Shown piece by piece: positions 8,898 through 17,692 of a stretch of 64,000 nt of DNA (the first letter of the stretch is position 1; each line of letters starts with the position of its first letter). The position numbers and the translations under genes are program-made. The notes beneath the pieces are model-generated. The model did no database searches. It had not been told where the DNA came from and saw only the letters and a list, made by a program, of their open reading frames with translations. This stretch comes from Rhodococcus rhodnii (GTDB lineage: Bacteria; Actinomycetota; Actinomycetes; Mycobacteriales; Pseudonocardiaceae). The stretch lies in the NCBI GenBank assembly GCA_000720375.1, contig JOAA01000018.1:248001-312000 (forward strand), in the 5' to 3' direction.

Positions 8898-10945
8898 GCC
8901 GAATCCCCTGGGCGCACTGGATCACGTTGCTCGTCGCGGTGTTCCTGCTGCTGGGAATGTTGACGATCCACGCGTACAACGTGACCACCTCCCCAGAGGC
9001 TTCGACCGAACCGGCCGACGGCACCGTGGACATCGCGGACAACACGATCGCGCTGGTGATCCAGGACGGACCCGATCCGAAGTGGACGCCGCGCATCCTG
9101 GACGCGCTGCGCAGGCACAACGCGCACGCGACGTTCATGGTCGTTGGAACGCGCGTCAACGAACATCCCGAGCTCGTCCGCCGGATGCTCGACGAAGGGC
9201 ACGACGTCGGCATCACCGGGCTGCGGCCTGGTGATGTCACGCAACTGCCCGGCTGGCAGCGTGATCTGGAACTCTCGCTGGCCCAGCAGGCACTGGCCGC
9301 GGCCGCGGGTGTCCACACGCGACTCTTCGGGCAGCTCTCGGAGACGTCCGACGAGGTCCTGTGGACGCTGCGGCGCGACGGCTACCTGGTCGTCGAACCC
9401 ACCACGGACGCGTTGTCGTTGCCGTGGGGCGATCTTCCGGCACTCTCCGCGATCGCGCGACGCGGCACGGTAGTCGGCATGCCCGACAACGGCAGCGTGA
9501 CCGTGGACGAGGTGAACGGCCTACTATCCACAATGTCCCCTCGCGGGCACCGGTTCGCCAACATGTCCGAGGCGCTGATCGTCCCGCGGCCGCACGAAGA
9601 GGCCGGTCTGGGCAGCAGGATCACCGGTCACTTGGCGGCCGCGGCCCAGAACTACGGCGGCACGCTCGTGTTCGTGCTGAACGCGTTGATCATCATCGCC
9701 GCGTTGCTGGCTGTGCTCCGTGCGTTGATGCAGCTTGGCTTGGCGAACACGGCGCGGCGCCTCGCGCGGGAACGGGAGCAGAATCCGCCGCCGTGGTATT
9801 CGCCGCCGGTGTCAGTGATTGTGCCTGCGTACAACGAATCGGCGAACATCGTTGCGACAGTTCAGTCTTTGCTAGCCAATACGCACACGGCTGACGTCGA
9901 GGTGATCGTGGTCGACGACGGTTCCACGGACGGCACGGCCGACCTGGTGCTTGGTCTGGGGCTGCCGGGCGTCCGGGTCGTCCGGCAGCGCAACTCGGGC
10001 AAGCCGGTGGCGTTGAACACCGGAATCGCCCACGCCGAACACGACATCCTGATTCTTGTCGACGGGGACACGGTGTTCGAGCCGGAGACCATCGGCCACC
10101 TCGTGCAGCCGATGATCGACCCGACGGTGGGTGCGGTGTCCGGCAACACAAAGGTCGCCAATCGGAGCAGTCTGCTCGGCCGATGGCAGCACCTCGAGTA
10201 CTGCGCCGGGTCCAATTTGGACCGGCAGATCCTGAACGCACTGCAGTGCATTCCGACCGTGCCTGGCGCGATCGGTGCGTTCCGGCGTGAGGCCTTGCGT
10301 GGAGTCGGCGGCATCAGTTCGCAGACCCTCGCCGAGGACACCGACCTGACGATCGCGATCACTCGCGCGGGCTGGCGTGTCACGTACACACCCGATGCGC
10401 GGGCGTGGACCGAGGTTCCCGCCACGTTGGGTGCGCTGTACCGGCAGCGCTACCGCTGGTCGTTCGGCACGTTTCAGTCGATGTGGAAACACCGCGCCAG
10501 CTGGCGGGACAGCGGCCCATCCGGCCGGATGGGCCGCTACGGCCTGATCTACCTGTTCGCGTTCCAGCTGCTGCTGCCGTTGCTCGGTCCAGCGATGGAC
10601 GTGTTCGTGTTGTACGGCATGTTCATCGCGGACGCGCCGTACGCGATCGTGATCTGGTTGCTGTTCCTGGCAATCCAGACCGCGGGCGCCGGATACGCCC
10701 TGCATCTGGACGGAGAATCGCTCCGGCCGCTGTGGGGTTTGCCGCTGCAGCAACTGGTGTACCGGCAGCTGACATACCTCGTGGTGATCCAGTCGGTCGT
10801 CACGGCGCTGCACGGCGCCCAACTGAAGTGGCAGACCAACGCACGGACGGGTCAAGCCGCCAGATTGCTGACCTACGCGCCGAAACCGCCGTCGACATCC
10901 CACGTCGAACCGGTGACGAAGCGGGATTCCAAGCTGGCCAGGTAG
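8873..10945 (+). CDS. Fusion of degenerate NodB-type deacetylase domain and processive GT2 glycosyltransferase
   Basis: This 690-residue protein has a membrane helix (about 14-33), an extracytoplasmic NodB-like domain (about 55-245), a helix (265-290), a cytoplasmic GT2 domain (310-530) and C-terminal membrane helices. The GT2 part carries all the expected motifs: VVDDG (346-350), DGD (397-399), ED (488-489) and QRYRW (525-529), as in hyaluronan, cellulose or PNAG synthases. The NodB fold is recognisable (DGPDPKWTPRILDALRRHNA, FMVVGTRVNEHPELVRRM), but the catalytic residues are replaced, as described in the findings. A bifunctional deacetylase/glycosyltransferase layout is known in actinobacteria; here only the polymerase half looks active. 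The polysaccharide is unknown. Its 3' end overlaps the convergent SDR gene by 73 bases. Confidence 0.9.
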   Translation: MARHRSQVGRIPWAHWITLLVAVFLLLGMLTIHAYNVTTSPEASTEPADGTVDIADNTIALVIQDGPDPKWTPRILDALRRHNAHATFMVVGTRVNEHPELVRRMLDEGHDVGITGLRPGDVTQLPGWQRDLELSLAQQALAAAAGVHTRLFGQLSETSDEVLWTLRRDGYLVVEPTTDALSLPWGDLPALSAIARRGTVVGMPDNGSVTVDEVNGLLSTMSPRGHRFANMSEALIVPRPHEEAGLGSRITGHLAAAAQNYGGTLVFVLNALIIIAALLAVLRALMQLGLANTARRLAREREQNPPPWYSPPVSVIVPAYNESANIVATVQSLLANTHTADVEVIVVDDGSTDGTADLVLGLGLPGVRVVRQRNSGKPVALNTGIAHAEHDILILVDGDTVFEPETIGHLVQPMIDPTVGAVSGNTKVANRSSLLGRWQHLEYCAGSNLDRQILNALQCIPTVPGAIGAFRREALRGVGGISSQTLAEDTDLTIAITRAGWRVTYTPDARAWTEVPATLGALYRQRYRWSFGTFQSMWKHRASWRDSGPSGRMGRYGLIYLFAFQLLLPLLGPAMDVFVLYGMFIADAPYAIVIWLLFLAIQTAGAGYALHLDGESLRPLWGLPLQQLVYRQLTYLVVIQSVVTALHGAQLKWQTNARTGQAARLLTYAPKPPSTSHVEPVTKRDSKLAR

Positions 10946-11604
10946 GCGACGACACCGGCGACATCGGCGGGGTTGCCTCCGAAGCCGACCGGTGTCAGCG
11001 ACGTCATGTGCTCGGCGATCTCCTGTGTTGCTGCGTCGGTCAGGATCAGGCCTGGTTGGACGGTGTTGATGGTGATGCCCTTGGGCGCGAGCTCGCGGGC
11101 CAGCGCACGCGTCATCCCGGCCAGCCCTGCCTTGGCCATGGAGTATGCGGCGTGGCCGGTCCGCATGACCTCGCCTGTGGGCAGGTGGTCGGCGAAGATG
11201 CTGCCGATGTTGACGATTCGGCCGCCGTTGCCTATGTGCTTCAACGCTTCCTGGATCGCGATCCACGTACCGCGCACGTTGACCTGGAACATCCGGTCGA
11301 ACTCGGCCATCGGGAGCTGTTCGATCGGCAGTCCTGTCGCCGCATAGGAGTTGTTCACCAGAACGTCCAGCCGTTCGAAGTGCCTGACAGTCTCGTCGAC
11401 CGACGACCTGACCGCGTCCTCCGCGCCACTGTCGGCCTGGATGGCCAACGCACCGGTCTCCCGCGCGAGGTCGTCGGCCAGTTCTTTGGACTTCAGGTAG
11501 GTGAACGCCACCCGCACGCCGTCGTTCGTCAGCCGCCGTACGATCCCGGCGCCGATCCCGCGCGATCCACCCGTCACCAATGCCACTCGCTGTGAAGTCT
11601 CCAT
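10873..11604 (-). CDS. Short-chain dehydrogenase/reductase
   Basis: This 243-residue classical SDR has the cofactor motif TGGSRGIG near residues 11-18, the structural NNSYA (equivalent to NNAG), a catalytic Ser in NIGSIFA and the YSMAK catalytic Tyr/Lys pair. Its length and a C-terminal WDVDGGFGA match FabG-like oxidoreductases. The Arg after the glycine motif suggests NADPH preference. The substrate is unknown. It is convergent with and overlaps the glycosyltransferase gene, so the two are not co-regulated by a shared promoter. Confidence 0.9.
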   Translation of the reverse strand: METSQRVALVTGGSRGIGAGIVRRLTNDGVRVAFTYLKSKELADDLARETGALAIQADSGAEDAVRSSVDETVRHFERLDVLVNNSYAATGLPIEQLPMAEFDRMFQVNVRGTWIAIQEALKHIGNGGRIVNIGSIFADHLPTGEVMRTGHAAYSMAKAGLAGMTRALARELAPKGITINTVQPGLILTDAATQEIAEHMTSLTPVGFGGNPADVAGVVAYLASLESRFVTGSTWDVDGGFGA

Positions 11605-11662
11605 GCCGTGGACGTAACCACCGTGTCATTCACGTCGGATGCACGAAACGTTCACACGAGTA

Positions 11663-11691
11663 CGGCCTTCCTGTACCTGGCAGGAAGGCCG
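11663..11691 (-). terminator. Hairpin terminator downstream of the 11708-12100 gene
   Basis: An 11-bp perfect stem (CGGCCTTCCTG / CAGGAAGGCCG) with a 7-base loop lies just past the stop of the minus-strand gene beginning at 12100. Confidence 0.75.
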
Positions 11692-11707
11692 CACTCCGCG
11701 GGTGAAG

Positions 11708-12100
11708 TCAGTCGGCGCTGTCACCCGAGTCGGCCGAGTCCGCGGGCGCCTTCTTCTTGGGCGCCTGCACCTTCGCCACCTTGGTGACCTTGGCCTCCTT
11801 GTTGACCTTCACGGCCGGTGCGGCTGGTGCGGCGATCTTGTCATCCGGCGAGTCGGCCGTGTCGAGCGCAGGATCGGCCGAGTCGACGACCGATGCCGCC
11901 GGCGAATCAGCGGTCTCGGGAGAGTTGTCGAACGCTCCGTTCTGCGGCAGGGGTGCGTCGTACTTCTGCACAACCGGCGCGGGATGCGGGTCACGCACCT
12001 GACTACCGCCGTCATCGGAAGCCACAGCCGCTGCCGCACCGAAGCCTGCCAGCGCGAAGGTGGTGACGCCTGCGATGATCCACGGTCGTTTGCTGTTCAT
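11708..12100 (-). CDS. Secreted low-complexity protein of unknown function
   Basis: The 130-residue product has a signal peptide (MNSKRPWIIAGVTTFALAGFGAAAAVA) with a probable Ala-x-Ala cleavage near residue 27. The mature part is disordered: Asp/Ser/Ala-Pro-rich repeats (DSPAAS, DSADPA, DSPDD), then a Lys/Val stretch (KVTKVAKVQAPKKK) and an acidic Asp-Ser end. AGGAGAGG lies just before the ATG, and a terminator follows directly. I recognise no domain. The mixed acidic and basic low-complexity segments suggest electrostatic contact with wall polymers. Confidence 0.7.
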   Translation of the reverse strand: MNSKRPWIIAGVTTFALAGFGAAAAVASDDGGSQVRDPHPAPVVQKYDAPLPQNGAFDNSPETADSPAASVVDSADPALDTADSPDDKIAAPAAPAVKVNKEAKVTKVAKVQAPKKKAPADSADSGDSAD

Positions 12101-12181
12101 GGTGTCCTCTCCTTGCTTGGCTGTACTTCCACAATGGCGGCCGGAGATGAAAGGAACGGGTGGATGTCCATGAAGGACCTC

Positions 12182-13381
12182 TCATTCAAGCCAGCGCTCG
12201 GCCAACTCGACGCGGAGTTCCGTGTTGCGTAACCAGTTCTCCTCCTGCACGCGGTGCGGTCCCGTCGCAAGCGAGAGCACCACGGCCGCCGTCCGTCGAT
12301 GAAGTGCTTGCGGGTCAAGCTGTTCGCTGAAATGCGCGGCCAGCTCATCCTGGACGTCGGTGATGTGGGCGGCGTGGTCCGCACGGATCTGCGCCAGCAC
12401 GGACAAGTGCCCGAGCAGGCATGCCGCGTCGTCGAGCCGTTCGCCCCGACCGGCGGTATCGATGTCCAGCAGCCGCGCTTGTCCATTGTGGATAATGAGC
12501 TGGCTCTCGTAGAAGTCCCCGTGCACCGGGACATCCGGGCTTTCCGGTGATTCGTGGTGCACCTTCGCCGCGATCAGCCGGGCCCGTCTGCTCAGGTGCG
12601 GCGCGGTGACGGCGACGACTTCGGCGTAGTGCACGGCCTTCTGACCCCATGTCGGTTTCCGCTTGTCTGCGAGCTCCCATGGCAGAGCGTCCAGGGCTTC
12701 GGTGACGCTGCGCGGGTCGACTCCCTTGTAGTCCAACAGTTCTTCCCGCAACGTCCGGCCGGGCAGACCTGCCAGCAGGACGAGGCCGTCGTCCGTCCAC
12801 CCCAACGACTCCGGTGCCGTGGTGGCGATTCGGTGCCGGTCATGCAGCTCTTTCGCCAGCTTCGGCCGTACCACCTTGATGAAAACCCTGCGCTGGTCGG
12901 GAAGCCGGACTTCGACAACCGCGCGGCGCCGCGGCCGGTACGCCCTCGTGTGGATGCTCACGTCGCCGCCGACGTCCAGGCCACTGGCTTCGATGAGGAT
13001 GCGCGCCTGCGCCGGGTCGACCGCGCGTGGCAGCCCAGGCAGGTCCGGATCGAACGGAAACCGCCACACACCAACGTCTGTCGTGCCATCGCTGATCCGG
13101 ACAACGCCGTCGGGCAGGTGTCCGGTCGAGGCGCCCAACGTCTCGTCGCGTGTCCCGTCAGGCCATTTGACTGTCGCCGAGTAGCTGACCGTGGTCCGCT
13201 TCCCCGGCTGATGATCCACCTGCGTGGCGGCCCAGTGCAGCAGTTCGCCGCCGGCCCCGGCCACCATCGTGGCGAGCATGTCACCCGCCGCCGCTCCCGT
13301 CAGGAGTGCGAGATCAGCCATGCCAGCACGATCTACGGCGGGAATGATGTGGCCATGAGCCGCCGATGAAGAAACCTTCAT
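12182..13381 (-). CDS. Aminoglycoside phosphotransferase/choline kinase-like protein
   Basis: This 399-residue protein has an APH-type fold in its C-terminal two thirds. A putative ATP Lys is in FIKVV (K169), the Brenner-type catalytic motif VHGDFYESQ has Asp at 289, and DIDTAG (306-311) supplies the metal ligand. The N-terminal 150 residues form an extra domain typical of larger actinobacterial homologues. The family phosphorylates small molecules such as antibiotics, choline or sugars; the substrate cannot be inferred here. The start is uncertain: ATG at 13381 gives the longest form, ATG at 13321 a shorter one, and neither has a clear RBS. Confidence 0.8.
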   Translation of the reverse strand: MKVSSSAAHGHIIPAVDRAGMADLALLTGAAAGDMLATMVAGAGGELLHWAATQVDHQPGKRTTVSYSATVKWPDGTRDETLGASTGHLPDGVVRISDGTTDVGVWRFPFDPDLPGLPRAVDPAQARILIEASGLDVGGDVSIHTRAYRPRRRAVVEVRLPDQRRVFIKVVRPKLAKELHDRHRIATTAPESLGWTDDGLVLLAGLPGRTLREELLDYKGVDPRSVTEALDALPWELADKRKPTWGQKAVHYAEVVAVTAPHLSRRARLIAAKVHHESPESPDVPVHGDFYESQLIIHNGQARLLDIDTAGRGERLDDAACLLGHLSVLAQIRADHAAHITDVQDELAAHFSEQLDPQALHRRTAAVVLSLATGPHRVQEENWLRNTELRVELAERWLE

Positions 13382-13447
13382 CTTGCGTTCAACGGGACTC
13401 TCTTGCGCTAGCGTGCCGAGGTCCCAAATGTCCGATTACCGGAGGCC

Positions 13448-14176
13448 GTGGTGGAGGCAGACACCGAGCGGATCTTCATTCCCCGCCGCATAAGCCTCCG
13501 CCGGACCGGCTGGATCCTGCTCGGCGTGACGCTGGCGATCAACGTCGCCAGCATGGCCGTGCCCGCGTTGATCGACCACCCGCTGACCACGAATCGTGGC
13601 GAAATCCACGACTACCTCGACGTTTTCGTCGAGGGGAATCTGCCGACCTGGTGGAGCACAGGGCTTTTGGTGATCGCGGCGGCGTCGCATGCCATGGTGG
13701 GAGCCATCGGACAGGCCGCACGGGTGAAAGGAAGCTGGGCCTGGTTCGCCAGCGCGGCAATGCTCGGCGCCTTATCCCTCGACGACCACACGCAATTACA
13801 CGAACGCCTCGACCGCATCGGCCGCCACCTCGTGACCTACGACGGCGGATTCCCGTTCTACTGGCTCCTCCCCGGCCTGGTCGCCGGTCTCATCGTCGCC
13901 ATCGGCCTGCTGTTGCTCGCCCGGCACCTGCACGGCCGCGCCCGCTGGCACATGATCGTCGGCTGCGTCTTGCTGCTCGCCGCGGCTTTGGGCGGCGAGG
14001 CACTCCAGGGCCTGTTGATCGCTTCCGGGGAAAGCGGCCCGCTTTACGTACTGACGTACCACGCCGAGGAACTCGGCGAAAACCTCGGCGTGCTCGCGAT
14101 GCTTGCCGCAGCGGCCCATTCGGTGTGGATAACCCGTACCCAGCACTCGCTGGAGATCGCTTACACCAAGCTGTAA
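13448..14176 (+). CDS. Integral membrane protein with SLDDxxxLHE and EExxE motifs
   Basis: The 242-residue product has about six hydrophobic helices (roughly 22-42, 68-88, 96-112, 135-155, 164-188 and 213-230). Two acidic motifs stand out: LSLDDHTQLHERLDR between helices 3 and 4 and HAEELGENLG before the last helix. Paired SLDE/LHE and EE motifs recur in uncharacterised bacterial and archaeal membrane proteins and look like a metal or proton site in the membrane. Function is unknown. GTG follows a purine-rich site (GGAGGCC). It stands alone between a divergent kinase-like gene and the type VII-like cassette. Confidence 0.72.
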   Translation: MVEADTERIFIPRRISLRRTGWILLGVTLAINVASMAVPALIDHPLTTNRGEIHDYLDVFVEGNLPTWWSTGLLVIAAASHAMVGAIGQAARVKGSWAWFASAAMLGALSLDDHTQLHERLDRIGRHLVTYDGGFPFYWLLPGLVAGLIVAIGLLLLARHLHGRARWHMIVGCVLLLAAALGGEALQGLLIASGESGPLYVLTYHAEELGENLGVLAMLAAAAHSVWITRTQHSLEIAYTKL

Positions 14177-14261
14177 TTCTCTGCCTGTTTCACTGTTACG
14201 CAAGCATGCCGCTGCCTACACTCGCACCTCGGCGCAGACACTTCAGGCGAATCGGGGCGAT

Positions 14262-14714
14262 ATGGACGGCAACATCCTCGACCCGGACAGCGCACGGGAG
14301 CGCTTGGCCGCGTGGAAAGGGCGGATCGACAAACTCGCCGCCGACACGCAGGCGATGAGCGCCCAGCTGCGTGAAGTCCGGATCAGCGTGACCGACCCCA
14401 ACGGACTGGCCGAGGTGACAGTCGACTCCACCGGGGCCTTGGTGGATCTGCGATTGACCGATCGAATGCTGCGGTCGACCCCGGAAGCCGTATCGCGGGC
14501 GGTACTGGCCGCGATCAGCGAAGCCCGTAACCAGTTGGCCGACCGGTCACAGGAAATCATCGCGTCGACGGTGGGCACCGAATCGGCTGCGGCACAGGCG
14601 ATCGCGGAGAGCGTGGGGCGGCAGCTGCGCAGCACACCGGTCGAGCAGCCCGCTCCAGCCACCTCCGCGGACAACGAGGACTACGACGTCCGCTCCGACT
14701 TGTGGCGGAAGTGA
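14262..14714 (+). CDS. YbaB/EbfC-family protein leading a type VII-like toxin cassette
   Basis: This 150-residue protein has an N-terminal coiled segment (RLAAWKGRIDKLAADTQAM). It then has a YbaB-type core (ISVTDPNGLAEVTVDSTGALVDLRLTDRMLRSTPEAVSRAVLAAISEARNQL) and a disordered tail. YbaB-like proteins routinely head actinobacterial ESX-associated toxin operons, where they are thought to act as chaperone or structural components rather than nucleoid proteins. The next gene begins three bases after its stop. Co-transcription with the four following genes is strongly suggested by overlapping or abutting reading frames. Confidence 0.85.
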   Translation: MDGNILDPDSARERLAAWKGRIDKLAADTQAMSAQLREVRISVTDPNGLAEVTVDSTGALVDLRLTDRMLRSTPEAVSRAVLAAISEARNQLADRSQEIIASTVGTESAAAQAIAESVGRQLRSTPVEQPAPATSADNEDYDVRSDLWRK

Positions 14715-14716
14715 CC

Positions 14717-15037
14717 ATGGGACAGGGATTCGAGGTCGACACCGAGCAACTCCTCGCGCACGCCCGCAAGATCGAAGCGATCAGGGACCGGTTCGATGCC
14801 GTGAAATCCGCCAGCGCGCACATCGCACAGGACGACCAGGCGTACGGACTGCTGTGCGGATGGATCTCCGGTGTGCTCGAGGGCAGGCACACCAGGCAGG
14901 ACGAACTGCTCGGCCAAGTCAAGGAGAACCTGGATCTGGTCGCGAAGTCCTTGCGGCACAGCGCGAACGAGTACCAGGCCGTCGATCGGGCGAACGTGGA
15001 CCTGATGGAGGAAGTCGCCGACGGGGGCCTGCTGTGA
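14717..15037 (+). CDS. EspC-like (PF10824-type) ESX secretion-associated protein
   Basis: The 106-residue helical protein begins GFEVDTEQLLAHARKIEAIRDRF, the typical start of the EspC/DUF2580 family, and continues as a helical hairpin with a Gly/Trp turn (YGLLCGWISG). These small proteins pair with larger WXG/LXG-type effectors for type VII export. ATG at 14717 is preferred over a longer GTG start at 14702 that would run back into the previous gene. Its TGA overlaps the GTG of the next gene. Confidence 0.85.
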   Translation: MGQGFEVDTEQLLAHARKIEAIRDRFDAVKSASAHIAQDDQAYGLLCGWISGVLEGRHTRQDELLGQVKENLDLVAKSLRHSANEYQAVDRANVDLMEEVADGGLL

Positions 15038-15735
15038 CCGAGAACTCGTTGGTCGCCCCGGTCCAGTCATCGAGGGAGGCGTGGACCGGCGCGGGCCTGG
15101 CCGACAGCATCGAAGGCCTGGTCGACGCGATCAAGACCGAAGGATGGGTCGACGACGCGCTGGCCGGTGCGGCAGCAGGCGTCGAGATCGCGGCGACCGT
15201 GATGGATCCGATCAGCGCGTTGCTGGCCAACGGCCTTGGCTGGGCGATCGAGTACTTCGAACCACTGCGGGAAGTACTCGACGACCTGACCGGCAAGCCG
15301 GACGTGGTCAGGGCACACGCGGCAACCTGGAACAACATGGCGACCGAACTGCACGACATGGCCGCCGATCTCAAGGCGGACCTGCAGAACGACCTGCCCG
15401 GCTGGAAAGGCGACGCCGCCAACGCGTACCAGAGCCTGATGGCCAACAACGTCGAGGCGATCGGCGGCCTTGCCGCGGTGTCGGCGGCGATGGCGGCGGC
15501 CACCGAGGGCGCGGGCGGACTGGTGGAGCTGACCCGCGAGCTGGTCCGTGACCTGATCGCCGACCTGGTCGCCCGCGTGATCGTCTGGGCGGTCGAGGCG
15601 ATCTTCGTGGTGACGATCCCGGTGATCGCGTCACAGATCGCGGCGGCGGTGGTCAAGTGGGCGGGCCGGATCCTGGTCTACACCACCGCGCTGATCACCA
15701 GTCTGACCGACCTCACGAAGCTGCTCGGAGCGTAG
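15034..15735 (+). CDS. WXG100-like helical secretion protein preceding the toxin
   Basis: This 233-residue protein overlaps the previous stop (GTGA). A helical WXG-type region spans about 90-165, with the motif GWKGDAANAYQ (WKG at 124-126). A hydrophobic C-terminal stretch (170-230) follows, as in actinobacterial polymorphic toxins, where this region is the export/trafficking half. It ends with TAG at 15733-15735, and the next ATG starts immediately in the same frame, so the two proteins look like the halves of one toxin separated by a single stop codon. The protein lacks a toxic domain of its own. Confidence 0.8.
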   Translation: MTENSLVAPVQSSREAWTGAGLADSIEGLVDAIKTEGWVDDALAGAAAGVEIAATVMDPISALLANGLGWAIEYFEPLREVLDDLTGKPDVVRAHAATWNNMATELHDMAADLKADLQNDLPGWKGDAANAYQSLMANNVEAIGGLAAVSAAMAAATEGAGGLVELTRELVRDLIADLVARVIVWAVEAIFVVTIPVIASQIAAAVVKWAGRILVYTTALITSLTDLTKLLGA

Positions 15736-16404
15736 ATGCGACTTCTGATGATCCTGGTGTGGTTCGCACTGCACCGGCGCACCCCGCCGGACGGCCCGGG
15801 CAAACCACCCGACGGAAACGGTGATGGGGACGGCAAACCGTCGCAGCAGCACGGGCCGATCAACGCGGGCGAGAACGTCAGCAACGCACAGGACGCGATC
15901 GGCACAGCCCGTGACCGCGGTAAGCCAGCCGAAATCCCGGGCACCACAAGCGAGTCCCGGCCAGGCGGCGGACAACAACCGAGCGACCCGACCGAACCAC
16001 CGCCTGGCGTCACGTTCGACGACCCGAGGCGCCCGAACCTGGGCAGCGACGGCAAGTACTACATCAGAGACGGCGTGGACCACGACGTTCCGATCGACGA
16101 TCCGACGGACCTGTCCCGGACGATCACGGACATCGACCGCCCGGAGGGTGGGGTGCTGTGGGAGGAGAAGTCCGCGGTCAACGCCACGGACATCGACAAG
16201 TGGGTGAACAAACAGGTCATCAAGAAGACCGAGGCCTACATCGACGCACGCCAGCACATCGCGGGCCGCGAGAACGCCCCGGTCGGCATCGACTTCACCA
16301 CCCCGAACCCGGATCCGGCATTCAAGGCGGCGGTGGAGAAGGCAATAGCGGACCTGCGCGTCAAGTACCCTGACGTGACCATCCTAGTGAAGTGGGCAGA
16401 ATGA
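15736..16404 (+). CDS. Putative nuclease toxin of a type VII-like cassette
   Basis: The 222-residue product has a short hydrophobic start, a long Pro/Gly/Asp-rich linker (15-100) and a compact C-terminal domain (100-222). The segment GGVLWEEKSA (E143, E144, K145) after an acidic strand resembles the E-x-K half of a PD-(D/E)xK nuclease core found in restriction-endonuclease-fold toxins. A helix with KWVNKQVIKK and a final beta strand (VTILVKWAE) are consistent with that fold. Nuclease activity is inference. The ATG directly follows the TAG of the WXG gene, and the TGA overlaps the ATG of the putative immunity gene, the usual toxin-immunity order. Confidence 0.68.
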   Translation: MRLLMILVWFALHRRTPPDGPGKPPDGNGDGDGKPSQQHGPINAGENVSNAQDAIGTARDRGKPAEIPGTTSESRPGGGQQPSDPTEPPPGVTFDDPRRPNLGSDGKYYIRDGVDHDVPIDDPTDLSRTITDIDRPEGGVLWEEKSAVNATDIDKWVNKQVIKKTEAYIDARQHIAGRENAPVGIDFTTPNPDPAFKAAVEKAIADLRVKYPDVTILVKWAE

Positions 16405-16754
16405 GCTACGTATTCGACGTCGGCGACGACACGGTATGGAGTCCCGCGCTGCAAATCGGCGACCTCTACGTCCGTTTCCTGCGCGAAATCGCGGAAATGC
16501 TCAACCTGCCCACCGGGCTGATCGAAATCGCCTCGGATATGTACGAGATCGAGCTTGACTCGTACGAAACACTGGTGAAGGCCATTTTCGAGATGAATTT
16601 CTCCTCCGGCCATCCAGTCCTGCGCGGCCTGCTGGAAGCCGTGCTCGCCCCGTCGGTTGTGGTACTCGACCGCGCCGGCCGACCGTTGACCGCGACTTCA
16701 CCGGAACAACTGGACTTGATCACGCGCGCGCAGGCTCTCTCCATGCCCCAGTGA
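16401..16754 (+). CDS. Putative immunity protein for the adjacent toxin
   Basis: The ATG overlaps the toxin stop (ATGA), giving a 117-residue acidic protein. It has no signal peptide and a predicted alpha/beta fold (YVFDVGDDTVWSPALQIGDLYVRFLREIAEML). I do not recognise a named immunity family. Position immediately 3' of the toxin, translational coupling, small size and negative charge are the reasons for the call. Confidence 0.6.
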   Translation: MSYVFDVGDDTVWSPALQIGDLYVRFLREIAEMLNLPTGLIEIASDMYEIELDSYETLVKAIFEMNFSSGHPVLRGLLEAVLAPSVVVLDRAGRPLTATSPEQLDLITRAQALSMPQ

Positions 16755-16836
16755 AGCCAACTGGCCTGACCTGGTTGCACCTTGGCCGCATCGCTACGGT
16801 TCCTGGAGCGACAGTGTCACTCCAGGAGGGGAAGGC

Positions 16837-17667
16837 ATGGCGCGTTGGCGGGCGGACCAACTGCCGCCGCCGTCACCAGCAGTGATGCACGCGGCGGCTG
16901 CCATGGGACTCGGCGGTTTGGTCGCCACTACCCACGTGATGCACAGCCTGGCCCCACCTCCAGGCAATCCAGCGGCGGAACGCTGGATCATCCGGCTGCT
17001 GATCCTCGTCGTCGCGGGCTGTCTGGTCGGATCGCTCATGTTCTTCGGCAGCGGCAACGCAGCCGTCGGCGCCGCGTTCCTCCTACCCGTCGTAGGCGTC
17101 ATTGTCCTGGCCATCGTGCGAGGACGGCGCGTTCGAAGCGCCGGCCCTCAGCCGTACGAGGTGGCCTATCGGTTCCAGCAGGGCATGGTGTGTCCTACCG
17201 TCGACAACGCAGTGCCGTTCCGCTGGGACTCCATCACCCAGGTCTACGAAAACGTGACCCACCACTATCGCGGCGTTCAATACGCGAACACGACCTTCGA
17301 ATACACCCTCGTGGCATCGAATGGCTGGAAAGTCCGCTTTGTCAGCAGCGACGGAAGCGGACCGAACAAAGCCCAGTCCGTCCTCGCACCGGTGATCCGT
17401 CAGGAAGTAAGCGACCGAATCCTGGCGACGGCGACAAACCAGCTCAACGCGGGCGGCCACGTGCCATTCGGCGACGTGGCAATAGCCCAGCAAGGAATCA
17501 CCGGCCCCGCAGGCCCGGTGCCATGGTGGCGGGTGACCGAACTGACTACTGAGCACGGTGTCGTCACCATCAAGGTCGACGGCCACCCATGGTGGTCCCG
17601 CCACACCAGAGATATCCCCAACTTCCAGATCTTCTGGCACCTGACCCGGCAACTGCGCCCCCACTGA
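16837..17667 (+). CDS. DUF6585-like membrane-anchored protein
   Basis: This 276-residue protein has two N-terminal membrane helices (about 49-66 and 72-90) followed by a cytoplasmic domain. The domain opens with a PH-like strand pattern (FQQGMVCPTVDNAVPFRWDSITQVYENVTHHYRGVQYANTTFEYTLVASNG) that resembles the DUF6585 family. Those proteins read as a PH-like module tethered to the membrane; no activity is known. ATG 16837 follows GGAGGGGAAGGC. It is convergent with the next gene. Confidence 0.65.
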   Translation: MARWRADQLPPPSPAVMHAAAAMGLGGLVATTHVMHSLAPPPGNPAAERWIIRLLILVVAGCLVGSLMFFGSGNAAVGAAFLLPVVGVIVLAIVRGRRVRSAGPQPYEVAYRFQQGMVCPTVDNAVPFRWDSITQVYENVTHHYRGVQYANTTFEYTLVASNGWKVRFVSSDGSGPNKAQSVLAPVIRQEVSDRILATATNQLNAGGHVPFGDVAIAQQGITGPAGPVPWWRVTELTTEHGVVTIKVDGHPWWSRHTRDIPNFQIFWHLTRQLRPH

Positions 17668-17692
17668 CCAGCGCGGTCCACAATGGAGGGTG

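Noticed and set aside
9872..11629. 585-codon minus-strand frame spanning the glycosyltransferase and SDR genes
   Set aside because: Antisense to one confirmed gene and out of frame with the other; no domain in its translation.
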